DNA of 64,000 nucleotides from Lysinibacillus macroides (GCF_001281525.1 NZ_LGCI01000010.1:548869-612868); one strand, 5' to 3'. Counted from the first letter of the stretch, positions 17,325 to 27,107 are shown. Program-made: numbers and translations. The notes: generated from the sequence alone by a model not told the origin.

Positions 17325-18949
17325 AACGTAACAACATCCTCACATGTAATGGCATTGCTTAGTAACTCTCTCGATATACGATGTGCGGCAGTTGTATAAA
17401 AATTATTGCCGCTATAAAATGCGCGCGGCTCATCCTCAGATACGATACTACCATCGAAAAATAAGGCACATCTGCTGCTGTACTGTGCTGAAAATTCAAT
17501 ATCATGTGTCACCATAATAATTGTCATTCCTTTAGCTTGTAAATCCTTTAATATTTCGGCTAGTTCTTCCTTTGCATGTGCATCAAGCCCCTTTGTTGGC
17601 TCATCTAGTAACAAAATTTTCGGCTCTATTAATAAAAGCTTAGCGAGTGCTAATTTTTGCTGTTCCCCACCACTTAAATCATAGGGATGACGATTTAATA
17701 AATGCGTTAAATGAAATAACTGAATCGTTTTTTGCATATTTGCTTCTGTTACTTTATGTAAACGAGCCATATCTTCTAGTTCTTGACGCACTGTTTTTTG
17801 CACAAATAATGTTTTTGGATCTTGCGGTAATAACGTTAAAAATTGTTGATACAATTGTTTATTGCTATAGCTTTTTAAGGCTTTATTGAATAAAGTCACT
17901 TTGCCACGATAAGGCTTTTGAAGCCCTGCCAAAATAGCAAGCACCGTAGACTTGCCTGTACCATTACCGCCGATGATCGTTAAAAATTCCTGCTCCTTCA
18001 CTTGTAAGTTAAAATGATAGACAATATCCTGACCATTTTTTTCATAACGAAAGGCAACATCCTTTGCTTCTACTGCAATAGCTGTGTCATTGTACGATAT
18101 TGTAGGTGACATATCTGCTGGCGTCACTTGTTGATTATGAAGCCAGCGCTGCCCTTCACGAATCGTCAGCGGAATAGATCCGACACCATTAAGCCGGTGG
18201 AAAATTTTTGTCGCTGCCGGCAATGCAGTAATCATCGCATGCTCTTTTGGCAATGTCATTAAAATGTCCCTTGGTAAACCATCGAATAAAATTTCCCCAC
18301 TGTCCATAATCAATACGCGATCTGCGAGAGGCAACACCTCCTCAAGGCGATGCTCAATTAAAATAATGGTAATACCCAGTTCCTTATTTAAGCGATGCAA
18401 TGTTTGAATAAATTCCAACGCAGCGATTGGGTCTAATTGCGATGTCGGTTCATCTAATAGCAATAACTTTGGCTGCATCACCATAATAGAGGCTAAATTT
18501 AATAGCTGCTTTTGTCCACCAGAAAGCGCCGTTGTTTTTTGATGAAACCATTTTTGAATGCCGAAAAAATTTGCCATTTCAGCTACTCTTCGGCGAATTG
18601 TTACTGAATCAAGCCCCAAGCTTTCTAACCCAAAAGCGAGCTCATGCCATACTTTATCTGTAACAATTTGATTATCAGGATTTTGAAAAACATAGCCAAT
18701 ATCTGCTGCTGCAACTTCAGCATTTAATTGTTGTAAATCGCAGCCTTTATAAAAAATTTGCCCCGCCATTTCTCCATGTGGTTGTAGCTCACGCTTGAAA
18801 TGCCGTAGCAACGTGCTTTTTCCACAGCCCGATTGCCCTATCAGCACGATAAACTCACCTTGCTGAATTGTTACATGAATATTTTTTAATACAGGGCTTG
18901 TCTCATTAGGATAAGTAAAACTTACATTGTCGATTTTAACGAGCGCCAT
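17303..18949 (-). CDS. ECF transporter duplicated ATPase (fused EcfA-EcfA')
   Basis: The energising subunit, with both ATPases fused in one 548-residue chain. The first ABC domain has Walker A GQSGCGKST (38-46), signature LSGGQKQ (142-148) and Walker B LLLLDEPT. The second has Walker A GGNGTGKST (327-335), signature LSGGEQQ (425-431) and Walker B ILLLDEPT. All nucleotide-binding motifs are intact. It would hydrolyse ATP and act through the coupling helices of the T subunit. The start ATG at 18949 follows GGGAGG and lies within the 3' end of the T-component gene (28-base overlap), a sign of tight translational coupling. Dedicated fused A units are typical of group I ECF systems. Confidence 0.92.
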   Translation of the reverse strand: MALVKIDNVSFTYPNETSPVLKNIHVTIQQGEFIVLIGQSGCGKSTLLRHFKRELQPHGEMAGQIFYKGCDLQQLNAEVAAADIGYVFQNPDNQIVTDKVWHELAFGLESLGLDSVTIRRRVAEMANFFGIQKWFHQKTTALSGGQKQLLNLASIMVMQPKLLLLDEPTSQLDPIAALEFIQTLHRLNKELGITIILIEHRLEEVLPLADRVLIMDSGEILFDGLPRDILMTLPKEHAMITALPAATKIFHRLNGVGSIPLTIREGQRWLHNQQVTPADMSPTISYNDTAIAVEAKDVAFRYEKNGQDIVYHFNLQVKEQEFLTIIGGNGTGKSTVLAILAGLQKPYRGKVTLFNKALKSYSNKQLYQQFLTLLPQDPKTLFVQKTVRQELEDMARLHKVTEANMQKTIQLFHLTHLLNRHPYDLSGGEQQKLALAKLLLIEPKILLLDEPTKGLDAHAKEELAEILKDLQAKGMTIIMVTHDIEFSAQYSSRCALFFDGSIVSEDEPRAFYSGNNFYTTAAHRISRELLSNAITCEDVVTLCQKTFV

Positions 18950-19803
18950 TTGAACGCCTCCCTGATTTCAATTGCTAATGGGATAGACAGCAGCAGGAAA
19001 TAGCTGCTATAAAACAATAGACTACCAATGTCCCATTTAATAGTTCCAAATGTTGGATAGAAATAAAAGGTTGTTGTACCAAGAAAACTCGCAGCGAGGT
19101 TCGTAACAAAAAGTAGCATAATTATCGTTAGAGCAATGCCATCGCGACGCTCAAAAATAAAAAGCGAAAAGGCTGTTCTCTTTTTCACACCATAGCCGCG
19201 AGCTTTCATCGAATCTGCCGTATCAATTGCATTCTCTAATGCCCACGTAATTAAAATAGATAAAATTCGGACGATGCATTTGATGCGATGCCATAATGAG
19301 CCAGCAGTATAATCCATGCCAATAACCTTTTGTGCCTGTATGATTTGCGTTAGCTGATGCCGAAAGCGTGGAACTAAGCGCAATGAAATAGATAAGGTTA
19401 GTGACAAGGCTGGTGATACTTTGCCAAATAAATAAATAAATTTATCCGATGTCATCACCACATTGTAGCAGCTAAACCAGAGCATCACAGCGACAATCAT
19501 CGTGGCAATGGCAAGTCCATACATAATTGCCTCCACAGTAAGGGCATTGCCATTGATATAAAGTAATACGAGCTGACCATTATGGCTAATCAGTGGGTTA
19601 ATAATCGCCATTAAGAAAAACAGTGGTACATATAGCTTCCAGTCCTTAAAAAATAGCTGTCTACGTAAAGCAATATTTAAGCTAATAGCCGAAAAAATAG
19701 TAATCGCCAAATAGACTGGATGCATAAAAAACATTGATAAGCCAACAGCAGCTACAAAAAAAGCAAAAAGTACGATAGGATGAAATGTTTCAAATGCCTT
19801 CAT
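18922..19803 (-). CDS. ECF transporter transmembrane T component (EcfT)
   Basis: The 293-residue integral membrane scaffold that couples the ATPases to the S component. It has several hydrophobic segments in the N-terminal half and a long amphipathic cytoplasmic region (LSLTLSISLRLVPRFRHQLT onward). It also carries the family coupling motif pattern Ala-Arg-Gly in MKARGYGVKKRTAF, which matches the second conserved Arg motif of EcfT. The ATG at 19803 overlaps the TAA of the lipoprotein gene (TAATG), so translation is coupled. Part of the riboswitch-controlled operon. Confidence 0.9.
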   Translation of the reverse strand: MKAFETFHPIVLFAFFVAAVGLSMFFMHPVYLAITIFSAISLNIALRRQLFFKDWKLYVPLFFLMAIINPLISHNGQLVLLYINGNALTVEAIMYGLAIATMIVAVMLWFSCYNVVMTSDKFIYLFGKVSPALSLTLSISLRLVPRFRHQLTQIIQAQKVIGMDYTAGSLWHRIKCIVRILSILITWALENAIDTADSMKARGYGVKKRTAFSLFIFERRDGIALTIIMLLFVTNLAASFLGTTTFYFYPTFGTIKWDIGSLLFYSSYFLLLSIPLAIEIREAFKWRSLKSTM

Positions 19804-20645
19804 TATTCACCATCCCAATAATGTCCTAAATCACGACCCAAATCGACTGTGTAGTTCCATTCAATGACATCGCCATCCTTTAAGACGTATTGACTACAAC
19901 CGTAATTTGGATAGACCCCATTCACTTTGTACATCCAGCCACTTAATTCACCTGCACTAAATTCATATAAATGGTTAATCCCTTCTACATAGACACTGTT
20001 ATACATATTTTCATTGGCCCCTTGATACTCCATTTGAATTTTATGCTCCTTTGTTGCACGTTGCAGCACATCCCAAACAGTATCATGCTCTGATAATAGT
20101 TCATAGGTTGTTGATTTTAGGATAACGCCATTTTTCGGGACATATTTCTCACTTTGTAGGGCAGGGTCTAGCTTATCCCAATGCTTTAGTAATGTATCAA
20201 CACGGATTGCAATGGTTACAGTGCGTTTTTTAGGTGCTGGCTGTTGCTGCTTTTCGGTTGCTTGTGGCTTAGATTCTTCTGCTGAGGGAGTAACTGTTGT
20301 TGGCTGATGATCGCCTTTTTGAACCATAGGCTGCTCTGTTTTTATATTTGGTGCTGGTGGTGGTACTGCTTGCTTTTCTACCCTTTGCCGAGGCTCTTCC
20401 TTTTGCTCCTCCACTTGAATCTTCTTATCTACCTCAGGCTCTTGCACTTCCTGCTCTTCCTCAGCAATCTCATTTTCCACTGAGGGAGTCTGTTCTTCGA
20501 CTTCAGGCTGCCCAGGAGACGGTTGGGTTTCCATGCTCCGTTCCTCATCCTGCATTTGCTCAAATTTCTCTACGGTTTGAATATTACATGCTGTTAAAAA
20601 AACAACAAGCAACGAGATAAAGAAAAAATGTAGAAATCTTTTCAT
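19803..20645 (-). CDS. DUF4430 (transcobalamin C-terminal-like) lipoprotein
   Basis: A 280-residue predicted lipoprotein. The signal sequence ends in a lipobox (VFLTAC, Cys20), followed by an acidic, Pro/Gln/Glu-rich linker (about 25-140) long enough to cross the wall. The C-terminal DUF4430 domain (about 143-275) has the core SGWMYKVNGVYPNYG and a closing DGDVIEWNYTVDLG. InterPro relates this domain to the C-terminal beta-domain of transcobalamin and intrinsic factor. I infer that it captures cobalamin at the membrane face for the ECF transporter encoded next. ATG at 20645 starts one base after the previous gene's stop; TTG at 20657 is an alternative. An extra Cys lies at about 250. Confidence 0.82.
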   Translation of the reverse strand: MKRFLHFFFISLLVVFLTACNIQTVEKFEQMQDEERSMETQPSPGQPEVEEQTPSVENEIAEEEQEVQEPEVDKKIQVEEQKEEPRQRVEKQAVPPPAPNIKTEQPMVQKGDHQPTTVTPSAEESKPQATEKQQQPAPKKRTVTIAIRVDTLLKHWDKLDPALQSEKYVPKNGVILKSTTYELLSEHDTVWDVLQRATKEHKIQMEYQGANENMYNSVYVEGINHLYEFSAGELSGWMYKVNGVYPNYGCSQYVLKDGDVIEWNYTVDLGRDLGHYWDGE

Positions 20646-20646
20646 A

Positions 20647-22179
20647 CTAATCTTCAACTACCTTTAAGAAATTAACATACATTTTAGCTGCTTGTGCGCG
20701 CGTAAGAACATCTGTAGGGCTAAATGATCCATTCGCTCCCTGTGCAATGTTAAAATCATATAAAAATGTAATGGCTTGCTGCGATTCCTGTGATAATTTT
20801 GCAATATCGTTGAAAGGTGCATTATTTTTCGGTACATATGGTTTATCTGTTTTAAATGCATAGGCTCTTGCCAGCATAACTGCCAGCTCCTCACGTGAGA
20901 TAGGAGAAGATGGTGAAAGCTTCTTGGACTTTACCATTAATAACTTTGCCTCGTAGGCAGCTCCAATTTCTTGTTTTATGTCATTTGGATAGGCATTAAT
21001 ATCTGTGAAAGGTGCATTGCCAGAGCCTGTTAAATGAAGAGCACGCACTAAAATCGATATAGCCTGTACCCGTGTTAAATTATTATTCGGCTTAAATGTA
21101 TTGTCTTCATAGCCCTTTAATAGCCCTTTCGCCACAGCCGCTTCGATATCAGACTTTGCCCAGTGAGATTGTGTATCTTTAAAGCTCACTTTCACAGGAG
21201 GAGCTGTAGGCTGAGTCGGTGTGGATGAGCTATTAGGCTTTTTATCGGATGTATCATAAAGCTTTGTTTTACCTGCAAGTAATCGATTATAGGCTGCTAG
21301 TGTATAAGAAGCCTGCTCTGTTGCCATGCCATTAGCCGCACTCTCAGTTAATACATGCTTGAAGCCACCGTCTTTTGCATGATAGAAGGCGAAAAAGCTT
21401 GCAAATAGCTTATGGAAGCGCTCATCTTTGTTGGCATCAATATTTAAACTGGCAAGTGCTGTAATAACCTGTGCTGTGCTTTCTAAGTTGGTTGTGCCCC
21501 AGCTTTTGTAACTGCCATCAGCTCCTTGTAAACTTGTTAATGTATGAAGTGCCTTATCAATGGATATCTTCACATCTGGTTGATCCTTATACGTGGAAAG
21601 GGCTTGAATAGCCATTGCGGTCATATCTGGGTCTGCCTTCGTCCCCGATAAATCCCAGCCCCCATCAGGCAATTGCTTTGCCAGTATATGTTGAATCAAT
21701 TTCTCACGAGTCGTTGTAGCTGTTTTAGAAAGCTCAAAGTCCCACGTATCTAAAGCAATTAAAGCAAAATAAGCACCATTGGGACCTTGCCATACAACTT
21801 TATCAAAATCACTTAATTTTTCGACTAAATTATAGCCACCCACATTCGTAGGATCCTTTCCGATAGCAGTGAGGGCAATAATTAAACGTGAATATTCCGT
21901 ATATTTACGATTGTGTAATTCACCTTTTACTGCCTGTACATGTTTTACAACATTTGCATAGTATTGATCGTAATAGCCATCAGGAACATTGTATTCGCCA
22001 CGGGCAAGTGCAATAATAAACCATTCATCACCAAAAGCAGGATTTGGTGCTTTTGTCACCATAAATTGCCCAGTCGTTTGATAAGCATCTACAGTAGAAA
22101 TATTTTGAGCGGAAACTGGCATTACAATTAACACGAATGCAAATAGCATCATGATAAGCGTGGATAATCTTTGCTTCAT
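20647..22179 (-). CDS. SLH-anchored alpha/alpha-toroid protein (intrinsic-factor alpha-domain-like)
   Basis: A 510-residue secreted protein. It has a signal peptide (1-24), an alpha/alpha-toroid domain of the prenyltransferase/terpene-cyclase repeat type (about 27-310, with glycine turns DGGW, DGSY and DGGF at regular spacing), a short Ser/Pro linker, and three SLH domains (331-384, 390-443, 454-508) that bind secondary cell-wall polymer. It lacks DUF4430, but the next gene supplies one as a lipoprotein. The toroid is closely similar to that of the 1321-residue protein upstream (shared IIALTAIGKDPT, LIALDTW and LIQHIL segments). The ATG at 22179 has GGAGG eight bases upstream; longer readings do not. 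Inferred role: surface binding of cobalamin. Confidence 0.85.
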   Translation of the reverse strand: MKQRLSTLIMMLFAFVLIVMPVSAQNISTVDAYQTTGQFMVTKAPNPAFGDEWFIIALARGEYNVPDGYYDQYYANVVKHVQAVKGELHNRKYTEYSRLIIALTAIGKDPTNVGGYNLVEKLSDFDKVVWQGPNGAYFALIALDTWDFELSKTATTTREKLIQHILAKQLPDGGWDLSGTKADPDMTAMAIQALSTYKDQPDVKISIDKALHTLTSLQGADGSYKSWGTTNLESTAQVITALASLNIDANKDERFHKLFASFFAFYHAKDGGFKHVLTESAANGMATEQASYTLAAYNRLLAGKTKLYDTSDKKPNSSSTPTQPTAPPVKVSFKDTQSHWAKSDIEAAVAKGLLKGYEDNTFKPNNNLTRVQAISILVRALHLTGSGNAPFTDINAYPNDIKQEIGAAYEAKLLMVKSKKLSPSSPISREELAVMLARAYAFKTDKPYVPKNNAPFNDIAKLSQESQQAITFLYDFNIAQGANGSFSPTDVLTRAQAAKMYVNFLKVVED

Positions 22180-22244
22180 TTGGATAACCTCCATTCTAAA
22201 AATACTAACCCAAAAGCTTTCTGCAATTGGGTTAGCCATGAAAA

Positions 22245-25200
22245 TTACATCATACCTGCAGTATTTAACGTACGTTTTAAAATTTTTGCTGTTTGTTCAC
22301 GTGTTAATGGCGTCTTTGGATCAAAAGAGCCATTCGTCTTACCCGTCATAATATCAAGGCTATTTAATAGCTCGATATATGGTAGATATTCAGCACTAAT
22401 ATTGTGAATGTCCTTGAAATGAATTTCTCCATTGTTATTCTTCATATCAGCATTTAAATATTCTAAAACACGTGCCATAAATGCAGCAGCCTGTTCACGT
22501 GTAATATGGGCCTCTGGATTAAAGGCTGTAGCTGTTGCTCCGTTTGTAATTCCCGCCTCATATAGCGCTTGAATATCTGCCTCATACCATTTGCCAGCCG
22601 TATCACGGAAAGGATTTGTACCAGTTGCTTGTAAACCAAGGGCACGGCTTACTAATGCTGCTAACTGTGCACGTGTAATTGGTTGAGTTGGGCCAAACGT
22701 GTCTGGTGTAACACCTTTAATAACAAGACGATTCGCTAAAAACTCAATTTCCTCTTTATTTGCTAAATGCGCGATATCTTTAAAGGTTACTGCATTCTCT
22801 ATGATCACAAATGTACCACCTGCTTTTGTAAATAAAACAATTTCGCCATCCACAATTTTATGTGGAACAGGTTTATATTCGTCACCTACAAGCTGTAAAA
22901 CAACGCTGTTTGGCTTTAGATCGTTGGCTGGTAGCGTTACTTTTAAATACTCCTTTCCTAAAGAAATGGGCTTTAGATTTCCTTGCTTTGTTTCAATACC
23001 AAATGTCACTGTAAATTGTTGTTGTCCTGTCTCTTTCGTTACAGCAGCCATGATGTTCTCGGATTCAGCAAGTTTAATTCCAGCAAATACAGAGGTAGCC
23101 ACCTCGAATTTGAATTGGTTTTCCTTCTGAATCACAAGTTTTTGAATATTTTTATCCATGTATTCTTGAATATTTTGAGGTGTAAGTACGACTTTATTAG
23201 CGTTTTCTTCAATCGTAATTTCAACTACTAAGCTATCTTTTTCCTCTTTGTTATTTTCATTCTTGGATTCTTCTATACACTCTTCATCTGTACATGGCTT
23301 TTCTTCTAACTCCAGACAATTTTCTGTTGCTTCCTCAGCACATTGTTTTTTCTCTTCTTCAACAGCGGGTTTGTCCTCTATTCCTTCCACATAGCCACCA
23401 ATATCTTTTCCTAAATCAGTTGTGTATAGCCATTCAACAGCATCATTTGGAGAGAGTGTGTAATTGGCTGCTGAGTATGAAGGATATTTGCCATTGACCC
23501 GGTACATCCACCCACTTAAAGGACCACGATCGAATTCATAAAGCCCCGCAATACCATCTACATATATGCCATATTCTGTTTGACGATAGCTTAGGGCAAC
23601 CCCGTTTTCTTCTGCTGCTCGTTGTAAAACATCAAAAGCAGTTTCACCAGCAAATAACTTAGTTGCTGTCGGTTTTAATGGAACTTCAGATGACGAAATT
23701 CGTATGGAAACCGTTGCATAACCAATTTCTTCAGAAGGAACAGATGGCTGATTGCCATTGTTATCAGGAGGGGAAGGCTCCTCGTCATCATCACCATCTC
23801 CGTCCTTATCCCCTGGAGTTGATGGTCGATCTTTCGTATCTGACATATCATAAAGCGCCGTTTGTCCACTTAGTAGACGGTTGTAGGCTGCTAATGTATA
23901 ACCAACTTGCACGGTTCCCATGCCATCTGCTTTCGATTGGCTATGGATATGCTTAAAGCCACCATCACCAGCGCTAAATGTCATCATATTAGCAATAACT
24001 TTATTAAAGCGAGGGTCTTTGTTGGCATCAATGCCCAAGCTAGCAAGGGCGGTGACAACTTGAGCAGCACTTTCAGCAGATTCAGAACTGCCTGCCGTCG
24101 ATATATAGCCACCATTCGCTGTTTGGATAGCTGCCAATTTAGCTATTGCTCGATTCGTGACAGCTGCCACATCCGATCTGTTTTGATAGGGTGCTAATGC
24201 CTGAAGCACCATGCCTATCATATCTGGGTCAGCTACACTTCCACTCCATGCAAATCCTCCGCTATTTTGAATTTCCTTAGATAAAATATGCTGAATTAAT
24301 TTATCCCGTGTTGTTGTTGCAGTTGCAGGTAGTTCAAACCCCCATGTATCCAGTGCAATTAATGAATAAATGGTTGCGTTTATTCCTTGCCCTGTAATAA
24401 AGCTTAGATCTGCTAATCTATCAACTAAATTATAGCCAGCAACATCCGTCGGGTCTTTTCCAATTGCTGTAAGAGCTATAATAACGCGAGCCCAGTCTGT
24501 TGCTTGCTTATCTATTTCACCATTCGTGGCTTTTACATGGTTTACAATATTACGATAATATTGATCATAGTAAGTTGCATACTTCGCAGAATGATCACCG
24601 CGGGCTAATGTTATCATCGTCCATTCGTACCCATAACCAGGACTATTTAAATTTTTGGTTAAATATTCGGCAACAGTAGTATATGTATCAACTGTTGGCG
24701 GCTGTAATTGTATAAGACGCTTTTGTAAAACCCCTAGCTTAGCATAATTTGTTACTAGCTCTTTATGAATCGCTAATAATTGGTCATAGGCTTGTTGAGC
24801 TTCAAATATTTTTAGATAATCAGCCCAAACAAGTTCTTCTACAGAAGGAAGTGCATCAATTTTGGCAATAACTTGGTTAATATCGCCCTCTGCATTAATT
24901 ATTTTCTCCTTTTCAAGGAGATCATTATAGTTTGATACTTTAGTGTGCTGTGCCTTATTACTAGCATCTTTGAGCTTCTTCAAGTTACTATATGCAGCGT
25001 TTGCTGCCTTTAATTGATTTTTTACTAATGGGCTATTTGTATCAATTGCATCAATTAATAGTTCAACATATTTAACTTCTTTATCAAAAAGTTCCTGTCT
25101 ATTTGTTACATCAACTTTAAATGATTCATTTCCAGGAGGCAAACCAGGAAATAAAGGAGGTGTTGGTCGAACGCTAGTTATACTCTCATATTTTTTTCTA

Positions 25201-26210
25201 GCATAGTCAAGCAACACTTTTATAGTTGGATCTGGTGTTAAATCCCCTATTTTAGGAAGTGTATCAATAGCAAGAATTGCATATTTAACTTCTTTATTGG
25301 CTAACGCATAATTAAGTGCTTCTAATGTCAAATCAGTTGGCTGATAACGACCACTAATTGAGAAAAAGGATGTATATACTTTACGTATTTTTTCTAGTTG
25401 ATCACTAAGATTTTCATCTAATGTCGTGATCTCCTCAACTGCGGGTGTAGTGTTAGCTGGATCCTCCATATATTTAATGGTAAATTCAACTTCTCTTTGA
25501 CGTAGCAATTTGTCATAAGACGTATTATCGAATAGATCTCGTATTTTTAGCTTAGATAAATTAGTTTCTTTTTCTCGGATCGTAAGTAATTGCTGATAGA
25601 TCGTTTCAGTTGGTTCTAATTCATCAGGCAGTGCGATAATTAAATCTATTGTTTCTTTTACTGCCTCTGGAATAACATGAACTTTAATTGTTTTAGATAC
25701 TGCACCTATCGCAATAGTAATTTCTGCATCTCCAATAGCAATGCCTGTTACGAGCCCATTGACATCAACTGTCGCAATGTTAGGTTTGCTTGAAGACCAT
25801 ACAACTATAGCACTATCCTCTGTTGTTGCGTCAGTTACAGTAAGTGGATATGTTTCTCCTTCTAATAATAATAAAGGCTTCTCTGTATTTAGCTGAATCT
25901 CACTACCTGAAAAGGGCGCAAATTCTCTTGCATCCTTTAGTGGCATAAGATGCTCTAGCTCGACTTCATTCTCAGATTCTAGTACATTGTCCCCTTCTGC
26001 TGATTTGTCTAGTTCTGTTTCATTATTGGATTCTATCGCATTGCCTTGCTCTGGTGAATCATTAAGTTCACTATCGCTAGTATCTTCTATAATTGAATCG
26101 AATATTTCCCCTTCTAAATACTGTGCTTTTACAGCAATGGATGGAGAAAATAGCGACAATATTAAAATAAAGATAACCGCTATATGTAGTTGCTTTTTCC
26201 ATATAGCCAT
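22245..26210 (-). CDS. Large S-layer-anchored transcobalamin-like protein
   Basis: A 1321-residue surface protein. In order it has a signal peptide (1-30), an acidic segment, a bacterial Ig-like (Big2) domain (about 103-181), a helical Lys/Glu-rich region (185-500), an alpha/alpha-toroid (about 508-790), an Asp/Pro linker, a DUF4430 beta-domain (about 831-940, core SGWMYRVNGKYPSY), an acidic linker with four cysteines (957, 965, 973, 978), a further folded region (990-1138), and three SLH domains (1141-1321). Toroid followed by DUF4430 is the alpha-beta order of intrinsic factor and transcobalamin. I infer cobalamin capture at the S-layer. These four are the only cysteines in the protein. It is the second gene of the operon. 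Confidence 0.87.
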   Translation of the reverse strand: MAIWKKQLHIAVIFILILSLFSPSIAVKAQYLEGEIFDSIIEDTSDSELNDSPEQGNAIESNNETELDKSAEGDNVLESENEVELEHLMPLKDAREFAPFSGSEIQLNTEKPLLLLEGETYPLTVTDATTEDSAIVVWSSSKPNIATVDVNGLVTGIAIGDAEITIAIGAVSKTIKVHVIPEAVKETIDLIIALPDELEPTETIYQQLLTIREKETNLSKLKIRDLFDNTSYDKLLRQREVEFTIKYMEDPANTTPAVEEITTLDENLSDQLEKIRKVYTSFFSISGRYQPTDLTLEALNYALANKEVKYAILAIDTLPKIGDLTPDPTIKVLLDYARKKYESITSVRPTPPLFPGLPPGNESFKVDVTNRQELFDKEVKYVELLIDAIDTNSPLVKNQLKAANAAYSNLKKLKDASNKAQHTKVSNYNDLLEKEKIINAEGDINQVIAKIDALPSVEELVWADYLKIFEAQQAYDQLLAIHKELVTNYAKLGVLQKRLIQLQPPTVDTYTTVAEYLTKNLNSPGYGYEWTMITLARGDHSAKYATYYDQYYRNIVNHVKATNGEIDKQATDWARVIIALTAIGKDPTDVAGYNLVDRLADLSFITGQGINATIYSLIALDTWGFELPATATTTRDKLIQHILSKEIQNSGGFAWSGSVADPDMIGMVLQALAPYQNRSDVAAVTNRAIAKLAAIQTANGGYISTAGSSESAESAAQVVTALASLGIDANKDPRFNKVIANMMTFSAGDGGFKHIHSQSKADGMGTVQVGYTLAAYNRLLSGQTALYDMSDTKDRPSTPGDKDGDGDDDEEPSPPDNNGNQPSVPSEEIGYATVSIRISSSEVPLKPTATKLFAGETAFDVLQRAAEENGVALSYRQTEYGIYVDGIAGLYEFDRGPLSGWMYRVNGKYPSYSAANYTLSPNDAVEWLYTTDLGKDIGGYVEGIEDKPAVEEEKKQCAEEATENCLELEEKPCTDEECIEESKNENNKEEKDSLVVEITIEENANKVVLTPQNIQEYMDKNIQKLVIQKENQFKFEVATSVFAGIKLAESENIMAAVTKETGQQQFTVTFGIETKQGNLKPISLGKEYLKVTLPANDLKPNSVVLQLVGDEYKPVPHKIVDGEIVLFTKAGGTFVIIENAVTFKDIAHLANKEEIEFLANRLVIKGVTPDTFGPTQPITRAQLAALVSRALGLQATGTNPFRDTAGKWYEADIQALYEAGITNGATATAFNPEAHITREQAAAFMARVLEYLNADMKNNNGEIHFKDIHNISAEYLPYIELLNSLDIMTGKTNGSFDPKTPLTREQTAKILKRTLNTAGMM

Positions 26211-26288
26211 GTAAAATTCACTCCCTCTATAAATAGTTAAATACTGACAAGATGAAAGAATTCACCTTGTCAGTATGAATTTACCTAG

Positions 26289-27014
26289 CTATTGGACGAC
26301 CACTTCAAGTGGATCACTTGCTGAATTACCAAATAAGGCATTGGCAGAGGCTGTAATCGTAATCGTGCCTTCTTCCGCTTGACCTGCAAATGTAATAACA
26401 GCTTGCTGGCTTGTATTCACAGTAACGGACTGTGCTGTTAATGCTGTTGTTCCAGTGTCAATTGTCCAATTCGCTAAATTGGAAGCAGTCCCCGTATTCA
26501 ATAAATCACCAGTTAAATTTACCGTAATAGATGGATTTATATCATCTACAGCAACTGTGCTTGGCGTGTTTAGCTGAGCCCATGTTGTGTAATACACATG
26601 AACTTCATCATTCGGAGCTAATACGTAAGCACCTAAGCCAACTGTTGGGCTACTATCATTTACTGTATATACCCAGCCATCCCAGCCATTTAAGCTACCA
26701 GCAGCTAGTCCATCAATTGATTCTAGGTAAGGACCGTATACAGGATGAATAGTTACTACATAGGGTTTGTTATTGTCTTGCAGTACTTGTTCTAAAAGCT
26801 CTAGCGCCGTTGTCCCTGCTTCAACATCCTCAATTGTTTCTGGCACAATAGTTGTACCGTATAAACCATCAATAGATAATGTAACATCAAATGTTGTTGC
26901 TTGTTGTTCTTGGTTTACAGGCTGTAATACTGCGGCACTTGCTGTTGGTGATACGAGCGAAACTGCTAAAAGCAGGGCAAACGCTAATTGCCACCATTTC
27001 TTGAAAATCTTCAT
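26289..27014 (-). CDS. Secreted DUF4430 protein with C-terminal Ig-like domain
   Basis: A 241-residue secreted protein and the first gene after the cobalamin riboswitch. The signal peptide ends near residue 27 (SPTASA-A). The DUF4430 domain (about 40-145) includes LNGWDGWVYTVNDSSP and NDEVHVYYTTW. A beta-rich Ig-like domain (about 150-241) closes the protein. There is no lipobox, SLH or sortase motif, so it may be released or held through the other surface proteins. I infer a diffusible or S-layer-associated cobalamin-binding protein. The start ATG at 27014 has AGGAGG eight bases upstream; the TTG at 27020 is too close to that site. Confidence 0.82.
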   Translation of the reverse strand: MKIFKKWWQLAFALLLAVSLVSPTASAAVLQPVNQEQQATTFDVTLSIDGLYGTTIVPETIEDVEAGTTALELLEQVLQDNNKPYVVTIHPVYGPYLESIDGLAAGSLNGWDGWVYTVNDSSPTVGLGAYVLAPNDEVHVYYTTWAQLNTPSTVAVDDINPSITVNLTGDLLNTGTASNLANWTIDTGTTALTAQSVTVNTSQQAVITFAGQAEEGTITITASANALFGNSASDPLEVVVQ

Positions 27015-27075
27015 TTGCAAAACCTCCTATTTTATTATTTCGTGAATGTTCTTGCTATTAACTCGAAAAAGAAAA

Positions 27076-27107
27076 AGATGCTTCTCCCAAAAAGGGGGGA
27101 AGCATCT
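27076..27107 (-). terminator. Riboswitch expression-platform terminator
   Basis: Strong minus-strand hairpin with arms AGATGCTTC and GAAGCATCT and a C-rich/G-rich inner stem, followed by TTTTTCTTTTT. It lies between the aptamer and the first coding sequence, where a ligand-controlled terminator is expected. Confidence 0.85.

Noticed and set aside
20348..20620. 90-codon plus-strand frame opposite the lipoprotein linker
   Set aside because: It is a shadow of the repetitive Glu/Gln/Pro linker and has no ribosome site.
22180..22239. Longer start for the 510-residue SLH protein
   Set aside because: It would place about 20 residues before a clear signal peptide, and the only good ribosome site serves the internal ATG at 22179.
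22699..24197. Plus-strand frames of 82-143 codons opposite the large SLH protein
   Set aside because: They are antisense to well-defined domains and have no ribosome sites or recognisable products.
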